DNA of 64,000 nucleotides from Bacteroidales bacterium (GTDB lineage: Bacteria > Bacteroidota > Bacteroidia > Bacteroidales > UBA932), in assembly GCA_017429205.1 (NCBI GenBank), contig JAFRPH010000016.1:1-64000 (forward strand), written 5' to 3'. The stretch's first letter is position 1. Each line of letters starts with the position of its first letter. The position numbers and the translations under genes are program-made. Below, piece by piece: positions 17,156-25,965 of this stretch. Below the pieces are notes generated by a model. It saw nothing but the letters and a program-made list of their open reading frames with translations, had not been told where the DNA came from and searched no databases.

Positions 17156-18316
17156 ATGGAGACGGTCATCCATGTCACCGGCGCCGGGGTGGTGAGCGCC
17201 GTCGGATGCGGCCGGGGGGAGACCCTGGACGCGCTCCGGCGCGGCCGTTCCGGCATCGCCCCGGTCCGCTACCTGCGTACGGAGGAGAAGGCTTTCCCGG
17301 TCGGGGAAGTCAAGCTTTCGGATGCGGAGATGGCGGCGCGGTGCGGAGCCCCGCAGGGCCTGTCCCGGACCTCTTTGATGGGCATCCTGGCCCTCGAGGA
17401 GGCCCTCGCGCAGGCAGGGCTCAAAGATCTTTCGGGGGTTCCCCTGGTGGGCGGAACCACCGTCGGCGGCATGGACCTGACGGAACGAATCTTTCCGGCG
17501 TATTCGCCTGTGCACGACTGCGGTGCGTCCACGGACGCCATCGCCGCGCATTTCGGCGGGGCGCCCTGGGCGACGACGCTCTCCACGGCCTGCTCCTCGG
17601 CTGCCAACGCCGTCATTTTCGGCGCGAACCTTATTCGGAGCGGGCAGGCGGAGATCGTCGCCGTGGGCGGCAGCGAATCCCTGTCGGACTTCCACCTGCA
17701 CGGGTTCGGCTCCCTGATGATCCTGGACACGGCCCCCTGCCGGCCCTTCGACGCCACCCGCGCAGGACTCAACCTGGGGGAGGGCGCCGCGTTCCTGATC
17801 CTGGAGTCCGAAGCGTCCCGGAAACGCCGTGGAACGGCTTCCCTGGCCGTTTTGAGCGGTTTCGGGAACGCCTGCGACGCCTTCCACCAGACGGCTTCGT
17901 CCGAGAATGGCGAGGGCGCCTTCCTCGCGATGCAAAAGGCCCTGAAGATGGCGGGCCTCCGGCCGGAAGACATCGACTATGTCAATGCGCACGGCACCGG
18001 CACGCCCAACAATGACGCCTCCGAAAGCGCCGCCCTGCGCCGGGTGTTCGGGGAGCAGATGCCGCCGGTCTCGTCCACCAAGGCCTTCACGGGCCATACG
18101 ACGAGCGCATCCGGCAGCATCGAGGCGGTCTTCTGCCTCCTGGCCCTGCAGGAGGGCTTCATTCCGGCCAACCTGAACTGGGCCACCCCCGACCCGGCCT
18201 GCATCACGCCCTATCGGGGCGGCGAAGCGCCAACCGGCCATTTGCCCTTGAAGCATATCCTCTGCAACGCCTTCGGTTTCGGAGGCAACGATTCATCCCT
18301 CTTATTCTCCCGATGA
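17156..18316 (+). CDS. Beta-ketoacyl-ACP synthase 3 (polyene cluster)
   Basis: This 386-aa ketosynthase has Cys in STACSSAANA (about residue 145), His in NAHGTGTPNND (about 280) and His in TGHTTSASGS (about 316). It should be a competent condensing enzyme. It begins immediately after the ACP 2 stop codon and overlaps the next half-ketosynthase by 4 bases. The C-terminus NAFGFGGNDSSLLF is normal. Confidence 0.9.
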   Translation: METVIHVTGAGVVSAVGCGRGETLDALRRGRSGIAPVRYLRTEEKAFPVGEVKLSDAEMAARCGAPQGLSRTSLMGILALEEALAQAGLKDLSGVPLVGGTTVGGMDLTERIFPAYSPVHDCGASTDAIAAHFGGAPWATTLSTACSSAANAVIFGANLIRSGQAEIVAVGGSESLSDFHLHGFGSLMILDTAPCRPFDATRAGLNLGEGAAFLILESEASRKRRGTASLAVLSGFGNACDAFHQTASSENGEGAFLAMQKALKMAGLRPEDIDYVNAHGTGTPNNDASESAALRRVFGEQMPPVSSTKAFTGHTTSASGSIEAVFCLLALQEGFIPANLNWATPDPACITPYRGGEAPTGHLPLKHILCNAFGFGGNDSSLLFSR

Positions 18317-18879
18317 TGCGGAAAGTGTATGTCCACGCCCGGTGCGAGCTGAAGCCCGGCGACCCGGAACCCGACTATCGCAGCCTGTTCTCCGTGATGG
18401 AGGCCCGGCGGATGGGCCGGCTCCTGAAGCGGGCGGTATGGACCTCGGCCGAGGCCTTGAAGCAGGCCGGCGTCGCCGTCCCGGAGGCCGTCGTCATCGG
18501 CACGGACTTCGGCTGCATCGAGAACTCGGAATCCTTCCTGAAGGCCCTCAAGGGCCTGGAGGACGCCCCTTTGCGGCCGACGCATTTCATGCAGTCCACG
18601 CACAACACCATCGCGTCCCTCATCGCCATCCGGCTGGGATGCCACGGCTACAACGCCACCTATTCGCACCGGGGCCGCTCCTTCGAAAGCGCCCTGCAAG
18701 ACGCCGCCACGCAGATTGCGCTCGGCGACATCGACAACGCCCTCGTGGGCTGGTTCGACGAAATGACGCCGAACCTCTCCGCGAGCCTCGTCTCCCAGGG
18801 GATCGAACCGAAAGAACACGCCCTCGCGGTGGTCCTTTCGGCCAACCCCGAGGGCGCGATCAGCGAATTTTCTTTCTAG
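18313..18879 (+). CDS. Half-length ketosynthase-like protein (polyene cluster, last gene)
   Basis: This 188-aa protein corresponds to a ketosynthase N-terminal half: VIGTDFGCIENSESFLKAL and FMQSTHNTIASLIAIRLGC are typical. The nucleophile position reads YNATYSHRGRSFESAL and lacks Cys. It is translationally coupled to ketosynthase 3 (ATGATG overlap). Its stop TAG shares the sequence CTAG with the stop of the convergent M16 gene. A scaffold or chain-length role is possible; no catalysis is expected. Confidence 0.72.
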   Translation: MMRKVYVHARCELKPGDPEPDYRSLFSVMEARRMGRLLKRAVWTSAEALKQAGVAVPEAVVIGTDFGCIENSESFLKALKGLEDAPLRPTHFMQSTHNTIASLIAIRLGCHGYNATYSHRGRSFESALQDAATQIALGDIDNALVGWFDEMTPNLSASLVSQGIEPKEHALAVVLSANPEGAISEFSF

Positions 18880-21767
18880 TATCCGAAGATTTCCTCCAGC
18901 GTCACCTGCTGCACAGGACCCAGGGTCTTGAGGAAGTCCATGTCCAGGTCCGTCGGGTCGCCGAGGATGGCGTACACGTAGGGACGTCCCTTGATCCATT
19001 TCGCGTGCGTGGCGAGGAGGTCGTCCATCGTCAGGGCGCTCACTTTCTCGTACACCTGCTTGTCGCGCGGCTCGGTGAGGCCGAGCTCCTTCGCGGTCAG
19101 GTAGCTGTACAGGACGCGGTCGCCGATGGTGCGCTGGGTGCGCAGACGGCCGAGGATGGAGGCCTTCGCAATCTCCAGGTTCTCAGGCGCTTCCGGCAGG
19201 GTCTCAATAATCTCGTCGAAACCGTCCACGGCCTTCTTCAGCTTGTCGTTCTGGGAGGCGATGGTGGCGCGGAAGGCGTAGGTGTCGCCCTTGAAGGAAG
19301 GACCGTTGAGCATCGCGCCGGCGCTGTAGGCCAGGGCGCGGGACTCACGCATCTCCTGGAACACGATGGCGTTCATGCCGCCGCCGTAGTACTCGTTGAA
19401 CAGGTCGATGTACGGATCCTGCGCGAGGTCCAGCGTCTCGCCGCGGTCGGAGTACTGGATGTAGTTGAACTGGCGGGACTGGTAGGGGGCCAGGATGACC
19501 TTGGCGGCCGGGGTGAGCTGCTTGGCGGCGTAGGTCTTCACGAGCGGCTCGAGGCCCTCGGTCGGATGGGCGGCCTTCACCATCTCCACGACTTCCTCCA
19601 CGGAGGCGGGACCGTAGTAAAGGACGGTGGGCTTCTTGGTGAGGAGGTCCTTGACGGAGCCGAGGAGCTGGTCGGAGGTGAGCCCGGCCACGGCGGCGTT
19701 CGTGAGGGTCGTGGCCTTCACATAGTCGGCGCCGTAGATCAGGTAGTTCTGCAGGGCGCTGTTGCAGGCGCGCTGGTTCTTCGTGTTGTCCAGGCGGCTG
19801 CGGATGAGGTCGATCTTGAGCTCGTCGAGGATCTCGTCGTCGCCCACGGCCGTGCGGAACAGGCTCTCCACGGTCGCGAGCGCCTTGGGCAGGTTCTCGC
19901 TCAGGCCGTCCACGCGGACGTTCGTCGTGTTGCCGCCCACGGAGAGGCCGTAGCTGCAGGCGAGGCCGTACATCTCGGACGCGATCTCGGCCGCGGACTT
20001 GTCCGGGGTGCCCAGGTAGTCGAAGTAGCTGGCGGCGAGGCCCAGGACCGGGTCGTTGTCGCTGCCGCGGTCATAGCGGAAGGTGAGGGTGGCGATGTCG
20101 TTCTTCTCGTTCTTCTTGTACAGGAGCTGCAGGCCGTTGCAGTCGGCGACGGTCATATCCTTGGAGAAGTCCACGAAGACCGGCTCGATGGGCGCGACCT
20201 CGGCGGCGGCGATGCCGGCGAGGAAGTCGCTCTGCTTGTCGCGGTTCGTCACGATCGGGGTGATGCGCGGGGCCTCGATCTTCTTGATGGAGGTGTCTTC
20301 ACCGATGTGCTTGTAAGCGATGGCGTAGGCCTGCGGACCCAGGAACTTGTTCGCGAAGTCGACGACGTCGGCCTTGGTGAAGGCGGCGATGCGGTCCATC
20401 TTGCCCACAGCGGTCTTCCAAGGCATCCGGTTGATGAAGGCGTCCACGAACTGGTTGGCGCGGCTGCGGTTGGACACGAGGCTCTGCATTTCCCGGAGCT
20501 TGTAGTTCGCCTTGGCGGCCTCGACGAGTTCTTCGGAGAAGTCGCCGTCGCGGAGCTTGGCGACCTCGGCGAGGAGGATGTCACGGACTTCCTCCAGGGT
20601 CTGGCCCTCCTTGGGCAGGCCCTCGAGGAGCAGCAGGCCGTGGTCCACGCGGCCGTACGGCATGATGCCGGCGTCCAGGATGGCCTGGTTCTGGATCACG
20701 TCCAGGTCCACCAGACCCGCCTGTCCGTTATAGAGGATGGAGGCGACGATGTCGGTGAGCTCGCTGTCCGTGGTGGAGGTTCCCGGGGTGCGCCAGCCCA
20801 TGATCACGAACTCGGCCTCGTTGCCCAGGATCTGCTTCTCCTTGGGGGCGGTGACGGGTTCCTCGGGCTTCACGGTGAAGGTCGGGAGGTTCTTGTTCGG
20901 CTTCCAGTCGCCGAAGTATTTCTCGATGATCTTGATGGCCTCGTCCGGGTCGAAGTCGCCGGAGAGGCAGATGGCCACGTTGTTCGGGACATAGAAGGTG
21001 TCCTTCTGCTTGCGGATGGCCTTCAGGGACGGGTTCTTGAGGTGCTCCTGCGTGCCGATGACTGTCTGCGTACCGTACGGGTGGTTCGGGAACAGCATCG
21101 CGCTGATGGCGTCGAAGGCCTTCTCGGAGTCGTCGGTCAGGCCCATGTTCTTCTCCTCGTACACGGCCTCGAGCTCGGTGTGGAAGCCGCGGAAGACGCA
21201 GTTCTTGAAGCGGTCGGCCTCGATCTTCGCCCAGTTCTCGAGCTGGTTGGAGGGGATCTCCTCCACATAGCAGGTCACGTCGTCGGAGGTGTAGGCGTTG
21301 GAACCGCGGGAACCGATGATGGACATCAGCTTGTCATACTCGTTCGGGATGGCGATCTTGGACGCCTCGTAGCTGATGGAGTCGATCTGGTGGTACAGGT
21401 CCAGGCGGGCCTGCGGGTCCGTCAGGGTGCGGTACACCTCGAACAGGCTGTCGATGGACGCGAGCATCGGCTTCTCGGCCTCGTAGTTCTGCGTGCCGAA
21501 CAGCTCGGTGCCCTTGAACATCATATGTTCCAGATAATGGGCGAGGCCGGTGTTGTCGGCCGGGTCGTCCTTGCCGCCCGCGCGGACGGGCATGTAAGTC
21601 TGGATGCGGGGTTCGTCCTTGTTGACGGTCATATAGACGGTCAGGCCGTTCTTCAGGGTGTAGATTCTCGCGTCGAGCGGATCGCCCGGAGCGGTCTCAT
21701 ACTTGGGGCCGCAGGCCGCGGCCACGGCGGCGAGAGCCGCCAGGAGAAGGAATTTCTTCATATTCAT
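18876..21767 (-). CDS. M16 family zinc metallopeptidase lipoprotein (PqqL/insulinase type)
   Basis: This 963-aa lipoprotein has a lipobox ending at Cys (AAVAAACGP). The inverted zinc motif HYLEHMMF (HxxEH) is near residue 80, with a downstream Glu in the ENMGLTDDSEKAFD region. There are two M16 halves with M16_C domains; the second half lacks HxxEH, as usual. It probably degrades peptides in the periplasm or at the outer membrane. An alternative start is the ATG two codons downstream (21761). Confidence 0.9.
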   Translation of the reverse strand: MNMKKFLLLAALAAVAAACGPKYETAPGDPLDARIYTLKNGLTVYMTVNKDEPRIQTYMPVRAGGKDDPADNTGLAHYLEHMMFKGTELFGTQNYEAEKPMLASIDSLFEVYRTLTDPQARLDLYHQIDSISYEASKIAIPNEYDKLMSIIGSRGSNAYTSDDVTCYVEEIPSNQLENWAKIEADRFKNCVFRGFHTELEAVYEEKNMGLTDDSEKAFDAISAMLFPNHPYGTQTVIGTQEHLKNPSLKAIRKQKDTFYVPNNVAICLSGDFDPDEAIKIIEKYFGDWKPNKNLPTFTVKPEEPVTAPKEKQILGNEAEFVIMGWRTPGTSTTDSELTDIVASILYNGQAGLVDLDVIQNQAILDAGIMPYGRVDHGLLLLEGLPKEGQTLEEVRDILLAEVAKLRDGDFSEELVEAAKANYKLREMQSLVSNRSRANQFVDAFINRMPWKTAVGKMDRIAAFTKADVVDFANKFLGPQAYAIAYKHIGEDTSIKKIEAPRITPIVTNRDKQSDFLAGIAAAEVAPIEPVFVDFSKDMTVADCNGLQLLYKKNEKNDIATLTFRYDRGSDNDPVLGLAASYFDYLGTPDKSAAEIASEMYGLACSYGLSVGGNTTNVRVDGLSENLPKALATVESLFRTAVGDDEILDELKIDLIRSRLDNTKNQRACNSALQNYLIYGADYVKATTLTNAAVAGLTSDQLLGSVKDLLTKKPTVLYYGPASVEEVVEMVKAAHPTEGLEPLVKTYAAKQLTPAAKVILAPYQSRQFNYIQYSDRGETLDLAQDPYIDLFNEYYGGGMNAIVFQEMRESRALAYSAGAMLNGPSFKGDTYAFRATIASQNDKLKKAVDGFDEIIETLPEAPENLEIAKASILGRLRTQRTIGDRVLYSYLTAKELGLTEPRDKQVYEKVSALTMDDLLATHAKWIKGRPYVYAILGDPTDLDMDFLKTLGPVQQVTLEEIFGY

Positions 21768-21784
21768 ATACGCGTATGGAACTA

Positions 21785-21792
21785 CAAATATA
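21785..21792 (-). promoter_or_regulatory. -7 box of M16 peptidase gene
   Basis: On the minus strand this reads TATATTTG, 17 bases before the ATG at 21767. The palindrome ATACGCGTAT (21768-21777) lies between box and start. Confidence 0.5.
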
Positions 21793-21851
21793 CGAATAAT
21801 TCCGCAATCGCAGTTTTTAAAATATTTTTGTTGAAATTTTGCGAATAATTA

Positions 21852-21881
21852 TTGTTTTTCAATAAATTCTTTCTATCTTTG
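21852..21881 (+). promoter_or_regulatory. Promoter of NfeD-flotillin operon
   Basis: TTG (21852-21854) and TATCTTTG (21874-21881) are spaced like -33/-7 boxes in an A/T-rich 140-base divergent spacer. The ATG at 21908 lies 26 nt downstream. Confidence 0.6.
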
Positions 21882-21907
21882 CAATACAAACCTAATTTGT
21901 ATCCGTT

Positions 21908-22516
21908 ATGATTGCAACTTGGTGGGCCGATTTGAGCCCGGTCATGAAACTCCTGTGGAGCGTCACCCTTACCGCGACCCTCATCTTCGTCATCCAGACC
22001 GTGATGACCTTCCTCGGCGCCGACGCGGACGGCACGGACTTCGACATGGACGTGGACACGTCGATGGACGGGTCCGACCTGTCGAACATCGAGGGCGGGT
22101 CCAACCTGTACACGTTCCGCAATCTCGTCAATTTCTTCCTCGGCTTCGGATGGTCCGCCATCCTGCTCCAGCCCTCGGTGAAATCGACGGCCCTGCTGAT
22201 CCTCGTCTCCGTGCTGGTGGGCGTCGCCCTCGTCGTCGCGGTGATGTACCTCTTCAAGTGGCTGAGTTCGATGCAGCAGAGCGGCAACATCAACGTATAC
22301 AAGTCCGCCGTCGGCTGCCAGGGCAAGTGCTACCTCCGCATCCCGGCCGAGCGCGGCGGGGAAGGGAAGGTCCAGATCACCATCCAGGGCGCCGTGCGCG
22401 AGTACAACGCCGTCACCGACGGCGACGAGATCAAGACCGGCGCCTCCGTCAAGGTCCTCGAGGCCGTCGACGCCAACACCCTTCTCGTCGAAGAACTGAA
22501 CTCTTACATCATCTAA
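21908..22516 (+). CDS. NfeD-like membrane protein, flotillin partner
   Basis: This 202-aa protein has hydrophobic helices at about residues 13-36, 76-92 and 96-120, an acidic DADGTDFDMDVD insert (about 38-60), and a C-terminal OB-fold-like domain (about 130-200; GKCYLRIPAERGGEGKVQI and GASVKVLEAVDANTLLVEEL). This layout fits YuaF/NfeD proteins encoded beside flotillins in membrane microdomain operons. The flotillin gene follows 4 nt downstream. Confidence 0.78.
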   Translation: MIATWWADLSPVMKLLWSVTLTATLIFVIQTVMTFLGADADGTDFDMDVDTSMDGSDLSNIEGGSNLYTFRNLVNFFLGFGWSAILLQPSVKSTALLILVSVLVGVALVVAVMYLFKWLSSMQQSGNINVYKSAVGCQGKCYLRIPAERGGEGKVQITIQGAVREYNAVTDGDEIKTGASVKVLEAVDANTLLVEELNSYII

Positions 22517-22520
22517 GCAT

Positions 22521-23936
22521 ATGGAACAGTTTTATCTCATCCTCATCATTGTGGTGGTGCTCTTCGTGACGCTCGCCGCCATCCTGAAACGCTACCGCCG
22601 CTGCCCGTCCGACAAGATCCTTGTCATCTACGGTAAGACCGGCAAGAATGCGACCGGTTCCATCTCCTCCGCCCGCTGCATCCACGGCGGCGCCGCCTTC
22701 ATCTGGCCTGTCTTCCAGGACTATGCCTTCCTGGACCTCAAGCCCATCTCCATCGAGTGCAACCTCACCAACGCCCTGTCCAAGCAGAACATCCGCGTGG
22801 ACGTGCCCTGCCGCTTCACCGTGGGTATCTCCACCGAGCCGGACAACATGACCAACGCGGCCGAGCGTCTGCTGGGCCTCTCCGTGGACAGCATCCAGAA
22901 CATCGCGACCGATATCCTCTTCGGCCAGCTCCGTCTCGTGATCGCGACGATGGACATCGAGGAAATCAACGCGGACCGCGACAAGTTCCTCGCCAACGTC
23001 TCCACCAACGTGGAGGCGGAACTCCGCAAGATCGGCCTGAAGCTCATCAACGTGAACGTCACCGACATCCGCGACGAGTCCGGCTACATCGAGGCGCTCG
23101 GTAAGGAAGCCGCCGCGAAGGCCATCAACGACGCGAAGAAGTCCGTCGCCGAGCAGAATCGCTTCGGTGAAATCGGTAAGGCCGAGGCCGACCGGGACAA
23201 GGACATCCGGATCGCCGAAACCACCCGTGACACCCGTATCAAGACCGCCGAGGCGAACGCCCTCGCCGTCGAGGGTGAAAACAACTCCAAGATCGCCATC
23301 GCGAACTCCAATGCGACCCGCCGCGAGAAGGAGGCCGAGGCCGACCGCGTGGCCGTCGCCGCCGAGAAGGTCCAGGCCGCGAAGGCCCTCGAGGAAGCCT
23401 ACAAGTCCGAGCGCGACGCGGAACTCGCCCGTGCCGAACGCGAGCAGGCCACCCAGAAGGCCAATGTCGTGGTTCCCGCCCAGATCGAGAAGGAGAAGGC
23501 CATCATCGACGCCGAAGCCGAGGCCGAACAGATCCGCCGCAAGGCGAAGGGTGAGGCCGACGCCATCTACGCCAAGATGGACGCGCAGGCGCGCGGTGTC
23601 CTCGAGATCCTCACCAAGCAGGCGACCGGTTTCCAGCAGCTGGTCGGCGCCGCCCAGGGCGACGCCCAGAAGGCCGTCCTGATGATGATCGCCGACAAGC
23701 TCCCGGATCTGGTGAAGACGCAGGTCGAGGCCGTGAAGGGCATCAATATCGACAAGGTCACCGTCTGGGACACCGGCACCGGCACCGACGGAAAGACCGC
23801 CACGTCCAACTTCATCTCCGGTCTGATGAAATCCGTTCCCCCGCTGAACGATCTCTTCAACATGGCCGGCATGGAGCTGCCGTCCTACCTCAAGGGCGCT
23901 GACAAGCAGCCCGAGGTCCAAGAGGAGGTGAAATAA
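22521..23936 (+). CDS. Flotillin / SPFH-domain membrane protein (YqiK-like)
   Basis: This 471-aa protein has an N-terminal membrane helix (residues 5-23), a band-7/SPFH domain (about 28-230; DKILVIYGKTGKNA, FGQLRLVIATMDIEEINADRD) and a long Ala/Glu-rich coiled coil (about 195-370; repeated EAEADR, ERDAELARAEREQ). Flotillins organise membrane microdomains. The upstream NfeD-like gene supports this. The stop overlaps the next ATG as TAATG. Confidence 0.92.
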   Translation: MEQFYLILIIVVVLFVTLAAILKRYRRCPSDKILVIYGKTGKNATGSISSARCIHGGAAFIWPVFQDYAFLDLKPISIECNLTNALSKQNIRVDVPCRFTVGISTEPDNMTNAAERLLGLSVDSIQNIATDILFGQLRLVIATMDIEEINADRDKFLANVSTNVEAELRKIGLKLINVNVTDIRDESGYIEALGKEAAAKAINDAKKSVAEQNRFGEIGKAEADRDKDIRIAETTRDTRIKTAEANALAVEGENNSKIAIANSNATRREKEAEADRVAVAAEKVQAAKALEEAYKSERDAELARAEREQATQKANVVVPAQIEKEKAIIDAEAEAEQIRRKAKGEADAIYAKMDAQARGVLEILTKQATGFQQLVGAAQGDAQKAVLMMIADKLPDLVKTQVEAVKGINIDKVTVWDTGTGTDGKTATSNFISGLMKSVPPLNDLFNMAGMELPSYLKGADKQPEVQEEVK

Positions 23937-24157
23937 TGCCGATCGTCATCAATATCGACGTCATGCTTGCCCGGAGGAAGATGTCCTCCGGCGAGCTGGC
24001 GGAGAAAGTGGGCATCACACCCGCGAACCTGTCCATCCTCAAGTGTGGCAAGGCGAAAGCCATCCGGATCACCACGATGGAAGCCATCTGCCGCGCCCTC
24101 GACTGCCAGCCGGGCGACATCCTGGAGTACAGGCCGGATGAGGCCGCCTCCGGATGA
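23936..24157 (+). CDS. Small XRE/Cro-type HTH transcriptional regulator
   Basis: This 73-aa protein is a single helix-turn-helix domain of the YozG/Cro type (LARRKMSSGELAEKVGI, TTMEAICRALDCQPGDILEY). It overlaps the flotillin stop by one base, so it is co-expressed with the flotillin operon; a terminator lies directly after it. Many Bacteroidetes XRE proteins of this type act in stress or membrane genes; the target here is unknown. Confidence 0.88.
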   Translation: MPIVINIDVMLARRKMSSGELAEKVGITPANLSILKCGKAKAIRITTMEAICRALDCQPGDILEYRPDEAASG

Positions 24158-24160
24158 TTC

Positions 24161-24202
24161 GAAAAGAAAGAAAGACCTCCGACGCGGGGTCTTTCTTTTT
24201 GT
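24161..24202 (+). terminator. Intrinsic terminator after flotillin-XRE operon
   Basis: AAAGAAAGACC (24167-24177) pairs with GGTCTTTCTTT (24188-24198), an 11-bp stem, followed by T residues. It starts 4 bases after the XRE stop. Confidence 0.85.
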
Positions 24203-24213
24203 ATGGATTTTCC

Positions 24214-24221
24214 TATCTTTG
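24214..24221 (+). promoter_or_regulatory. -7 box five bases before the permease ATG
   Basis: TATCTTTG is followed by five bases and then ATG (24227). This predicts a leaderless or nearly leaderless mRNA and excludes the upstream in-frame ATG at 24203 as the start. Confidence 0.6.
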
Positions 24222-24226
24222 TACCT

Positions 24227-25372
24227 ATGGAACAGGAAAGCAGCATCGACCGGCTGGCCCGGTATATCATCATCGCGGCGACGCTCGCCGTCCTGGCGTG
24301 CCTGTGCTGGTATTTCAAGAGCGTGCTCGTGTACATCATCGTCGCGTTCGTGGTGTCCCTGATCGGACAGCCCGTGATGCGGCTGCTCCGGAAAATCCGC
24401 ATCCGGGGCAAGTCCGCGCCGGACGGGCTGCTCGCCATCCTCACCATTTTCGTCATCCTCGGAACGCTGATTCTCGTGGTGACGCAGGTCATCCCTGTCG
24501 TGACGGGCATCGTCCGCGACGCCGCCGTGCTGAACAGCGTGACGGCGGAGGGAAATCCCCTGGACCGGGTGAATGACTGGATCGTCGGCCTGTTCCCGGG
24601 CCTGGGTCCGGACTTCAACATCATCACCATCCTGATGGACAAGCTGCGGGAGGTGACGAACCTGTCCAATGTCACGTCGGTCATCAGTTCCGTGACCTCC
24701 TTCGTGACCAGCCTGGTGGTGGGCCTGTTCTCCGTCGTGTTCATCTCCTTCTTCTTCGTGCGCGACGAAACCCTGTTCCGGAAGATTGTCAGCGCCCTGG
24801 TCCCGGACCGGATGGAAGGGAACCTGGCGAAGTCCCTGGGGGACATCGAGGGGCTCCTGTCCCGCTATTTCGTGGGGCTGCTGATCGAGATGACCGGCGT
24901 GGCCCTGCTGGATTTCCTGGGCCTGTGGATCATCGCCCGGCTGGGCTTCTCGAACGCCCTGGGCATCGCCTTCATCGCGGGCATCCTGAACGTCATCCCG
25001 TATGTGGGGCCGCTCATCGGGGAGGCGGTCGGCGTGGTCCTCGCCGTCGTCCTCAAGTACGGCACCGGCGTCGGCCTGGATGTGAACATCTGGATTTTCG
25101 CCCTCATCGTCCTCGCGATCATGCTCACCACGCAGCTGGTGGACAACTTCGTCTACCAGCCGCTCATCTATTCCACCAGCATCAAGGCGAGCCCGCTGGA
25201 GATCTTCATCGTCATTCTCCTGGCCGGACACATCGGCGGCGTGGTCGGCATGCTGGTCGCCATCCCGGCCTATACGGTCGTGCGCGTCATCGCCAGCCGG
25301 TTCTTCCCGGACCTCAAGCTCGTAAAACGACTGATTCCGGACGCTGCGGGCGTCCGGAACCAGGAAAAGTAA
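24227..25372 (+). CDS. AI-2E family transporter / PerM-like permease
   Basis: This protein of about 381 aa has eight or so hydrophobic segments, with pairs near residues 15-50, 70-95, 155-185 and 215-340. The PF01594-like signatures include VTSFVTSLVVGLF, GILNVIPYVGPLIGEAVG and QLVDNFVYQPLIYSTSIKASPLEIF. Family members export small molecules or act as Na/H antiporters; the substrate here is unknown. The start at 24227 follows from the promoter position. A 10-bp perfect inverted repeat (25335-25359) lies in the last codons. Confidence 0.88.
   Translation: MEQESSIDRLARYIIIAATLAVLACLCWYFKSVLVYIIVAFVVSLIGQPVMRLLRKIRIRGKSAPDGLLAILTIFVILGTLILVVTQVIPVVTGIVRDAAVLNSVTAEGNPLDRVNDWIVGLFPGLGPDFNIITILMDKLREVTNLSNVTSVISSVTSFVTSLVVGLFSVVFISFFFVRDETLFRKIVSALVPDRMEGNLAKSLGDIEGLLSRYFVGLLIEMTGVALLDFLGLWIIARLGFSNALGIAFIAGILNVIPYVGPLIGEAVGVVLAVVLKYGTGVGLDVNIWIFALIVLAIMLTTQLVDNFVYQPLIYSTSIKASPLEIFIVILLAGHIGGVVGMLVAIPAYTVVRVIASRFFPDLKLVKRLIPDAAGVRNQEK
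25335..25359 (-). terminator. Inverted repeat inside permease 3' end, possible adk-side terminator
   Basis: TTCCGGACGC and GCGTCCGGAA form a 10-bp perfect stem with a 5-base loop, 31 bases downstream of the adk stop on the minus strand. The T-run on that side is weak (GTTTTAC seven bases later), so termination is only a possibility. Confidence 0.35.
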
Positions 25373-25390
25373 AAAGCAAGAAGTCAGTCG

Positions 25391-25963
25391 CTAGAAACGG
25401 TCCATCAGGTCGAAGATGCGGCCCTGGACTTCCGCGATGGTTCCCACGCCGTCGATCTCGTTGTACCGGCCGGTTTCCTTGTAGAATCCCACGAGGGGTT
25501 CCGTCTTGTCGTGATAGGTGCGGATGCGGTTCTCCACGACCTCGGGGCGGGCGTCGTCGGCGCGGCCTTCGATGGTGGCGCGGTGCGCGATGCGCTCGTG
25601 GATCATCGCGTCGGGAATCATGATGGAGACGACGGCCGTGACGGCCTCGCCGGTCTTGGCGAGCATCGCGTCGAGCGCCTCGGCCTGGGCGATGGTGCGG
25701 GGGAAGCCGTCCAGCAGGAAGCCGTCCACGCCTTCCGTGCTCTGGAACTTCGCTTCGATCATCCCCTCGACGACTTCGTCGGGGACGAGGGAGCCGGCCT
25801 CGATGAGGGCCTTGGCCTGGAGGCCGAGCGGCGTGCCCGCGGCGATCTCGCTGCGGAGGAGTTCACCCGTGGAGAGGTGGCAGAGATTGTACTTTTGCAC
25901 CATGGCGCTGGCCTGGGTGCCTTTGCCGGCGCCCGGAGGGCCGAAGAGAATGTAGTATTTCAT
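25391..25963 (-). CDS. adk: Adenylate kinase
   Basis: This 190-aa enzyme interconverts ATP+AMP and 2 ADP. The P-loop is GPPGAGKGTQ (residues 8-17), the AMP-binding part HLSTGELLR, the NMP motif FLLDGFPRT, and DDARPEVVENRIRTYH closes the core. The LID is the short type without zinc ligands (IEGRADD), which explains the length. It starts two bases after the hpt stop in a minus-strand purine operon. Longer in-frame extension upstream runs through hpt antisense frame and is not used. Confidence 0.95.
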   Translation of the reverse strand: MKYYILFGPPGAGKGTQASAMVQKYNLCHLSTGELLRSEIAAGTPLGLQAKALIEAGSLVPDEVVEGMIEAKFQSTEGVDGFLLDGFPRTIAQAEALDAMLAKTGEAVTAVVSIMIPDAMIHERIAHRATIEGRADDARPEVVENRIRTYHDKTEPLVGFYKETGRYNEIDGVGTIAEVQGRIFDLMDRF

Positions 25964-25965
25964 AT

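Noticed and set aside
24203..24226. Upstream ATG (24203) as start of the AI-2E-type permease
   Set aside because: The -7 box TATCTTTG at 24214-24221 lies downstream of that ATG, so the mRNA should not contain it.
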